From Heritagella sp051881655 (lineage in GTDB: Bacteria; Bacillota; Clostridia; Oscillospirales; Acutalibacteraceae), in NCBI GenBank assembly GCA_051881655.1, contig JBJEQH010000074.1, forward strand, positions 1-14,977: a stretch of 14,977 nt of DNA, in the 5' to 3' direction. The notes below the pieces were generated by a model. It searched no databases. It saw only the letters and a list, made by a program, of their open reading frames with translations, and was not told the DNA's origin. Shown piece after piece: positions 14,090 through 14,977 of this stretch; positions within the stretch are counted from its first letter, which is position 1; the number at the start of each line of letters is the position of its first letter. Made by a program: the position numbers and the translations under genes.

Positions 14090-14977
14090 TCAGTCCAAAC
14101 GCGCGCTGGGGTCCTTCCCCATACTGACGCGCACGGTCACCTGCGTGCCGTAATCCAGGGAATTGCCCGCTTCGTTATTGGCGTATCCAATCACGGTTCC
14201 CTCGGCCACCGAGTCGCTGTATTCCTCGCTGGCTACGGGAACAAATCCCGCCTCGGTCAATTTTCGGCAGGCCGTGGAGAGGGAATCCCCCGATACCCCC
14301 GGAAGGGTCCGCTTCTGGGGGCCCTGGCTGACGACCACCACAATCACGCTGCCCTTCTCCATCGGCTCGTCCGCCGCCGGAGACTGGGACAGAATGCAGC
14401 CCTCGTCCACCTTGTCACTGAACTCGCGGCCGGAGAGCATCACCGTGTATTCCCCGCCGGAATTCCCGGATACCTTCTCATAATCCTGCTCATAGAGATT
14501 CGGGGCCAGGATCTGGTTTTCCGAAAGAGAGGACTCCCCCTCCTCCGAACTCTCCAAAGACGAGGCGATCTCGCTGCTCTCTTCCAGGTTAGACTCCTCG
14601 GAGACCAGGGAACTCTCCTCCCCTTCTGCAGGGGAGGCCGGCTGCATCAGCGCCCAAATTCCGTATCCACCGAAAAGGAGGAGCATCGCCGCCGCAAAAG
14701 AGACCAGCAGCACCGCCCAGGCCGGCCACTGGTTACGCTCCTGATCATGCACCGGGGGCAGGCGGGTAATGGAATGGGAAACCGGAGCCGTGGTCTGCAC
14801 CGCCGCAGGCTGCACCGTGGGCGCCGCCGACAGCTCGGCGCGCATCCGCTCGAAGGTCGAGGTGCGCCGGTCCGGCGAAACCTGCAGGGCATTGGCCAGC
14901 GCCGAAATGACATGCTGCGGCAGTTCCTTCACAATACTGCTGGGAATCAGCAGCCGGGGATCACTGCGGCGCTGCAG
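14090..14977 (-). CDS. Ser/Thr protein kinase with PASTA domains, C-terminal part
   Basis: The visible 295 residues are the end of a PrkC/Stk-type membrane kinase; the frame stays open to the window edge, so the true start is outside. A GTG at 14932 lies inside the kinase fold and should not be taken as the start. The first ~50 residues look like the last helices of a Hanks-type kinase domain (LPQHVISALANALQVSPDRR, then FERMRAEL). A juxtamembrane linker follows, then one transmembrane helix (about 85-111), a linker very rich in Ser and Glu (about 115-153), and two PASTA-like domains (about 156-218 and 223-286). Such kinases sense muropeptides or lipid II outside and phosphorylate division and wall proteins inside. 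Most relatives carry three or more PASTA domains. A terminator follows, so it is not co-transcribed with hprK. Confidence 0.92.
   Translation of the reverse strand: MQRRSDPRLLIPSSIVKELPQHVISALANALQVSPDRRTSTFERMRAELSAAPTVQPAAVQTTAPVSHSITRLPPVHDQERNQWPAWAVLLVSFAAAMLLLFGGYGIWALMQPASPAEGEESSLVSEESNLEESSEIASSLESSEEGESSLSENQILAPNLYEQDYEKVSGNSGGEYTVMLSGREFSDKVDEGCILSQSPAADEPMEKGSVIVVVVSQGPQKRTLPGVSGDSLSTACRKLTEAGFVPVASEEYSDSVAEGTVIGYANNEAGNSLDYGTQVTVRVSMGKDPSARLD

Noticed and set aside
14090..14932. GTG at 14932 as the start of the PASTA protein
   Set aside because: The same frame continues upstream to the window edge with residues that fit the end of a kinase domain, so the gene is cut by the window and not a short protein.

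Overview
The window reads as a moderately GC-rich chromosomal segment of a Firmicute, most likely class Clostridia and probably the Oscillospiraceae/Ruminococcaceae. The basis is the Gram-positive gene set (HPr kinase, WhiA, a PASTA kinase), strong AGGAGG-type ribosome binding sites, sigma-A promoters, and the gene order hprK, PHP phosphatase, murB, rapZ, whiA, dnaE, pfkA. Species cannot be told. Every supported gene lies on the minus strand, so transcription runs from high to low coordinates. No mobile element, CRISPR array, prophage or defence locus is visible.

Layout in transcription order. (1) 14977-14090: C-terminal part of a Ser/Thr kinase with PASTA domains, cut by the window edge and closed by a strong terminator. 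(2) 13970-5921: a tightly packed housekeeping operon of hprK, YcdX-like PHP phosphatase, murB, rapZ, whiA and dnaE, with gaps of about 40 bases or less and a 4-base whiA/dnaE overlap. It joins sugar-regulation signalling, peptidoglycan precursor synthesis, division control and replication. (3) 5759-4779: pfkA, with its own near-consensus promoter and a perfect-stem terminator. (4) 4529-465: a phosphate module of a Na+/phosphate cotransporter with a PhoU-like tail, a PhoB/PhoP-type response regulator, a PhoR-type kinase, and a small two-helix membrane protein of unknown function. (5) 233-1: a tRNA-Trp, tRNA-Asp, tRNA-Thr cluster.

The most interesting signal is in region 4. Two promoters, one before the transporter and one overlapping the stop codon of the kinase gene, share the same arrangement. 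Each has TTTTAC-type direct repeats in an 11-base period, and a last repeat exactly nine bases before a -10-like box. This resembles the PhoP boxes of Bacillus. It suggests the response regulator controls its own operon and, separately, the unknown membrane protein. The Shine-Dalgarno of that protein also sits in a small hairpin that transcripts from its own promoter would mostly lack. The regulatory reading is inference; the repeats are directly visible.

No stretch above 300 bases lacks a gene. The larger gaps (234-464, 4530-4778, 5760-5920, 13971-14089) hold promoters and terminators, listed separately.
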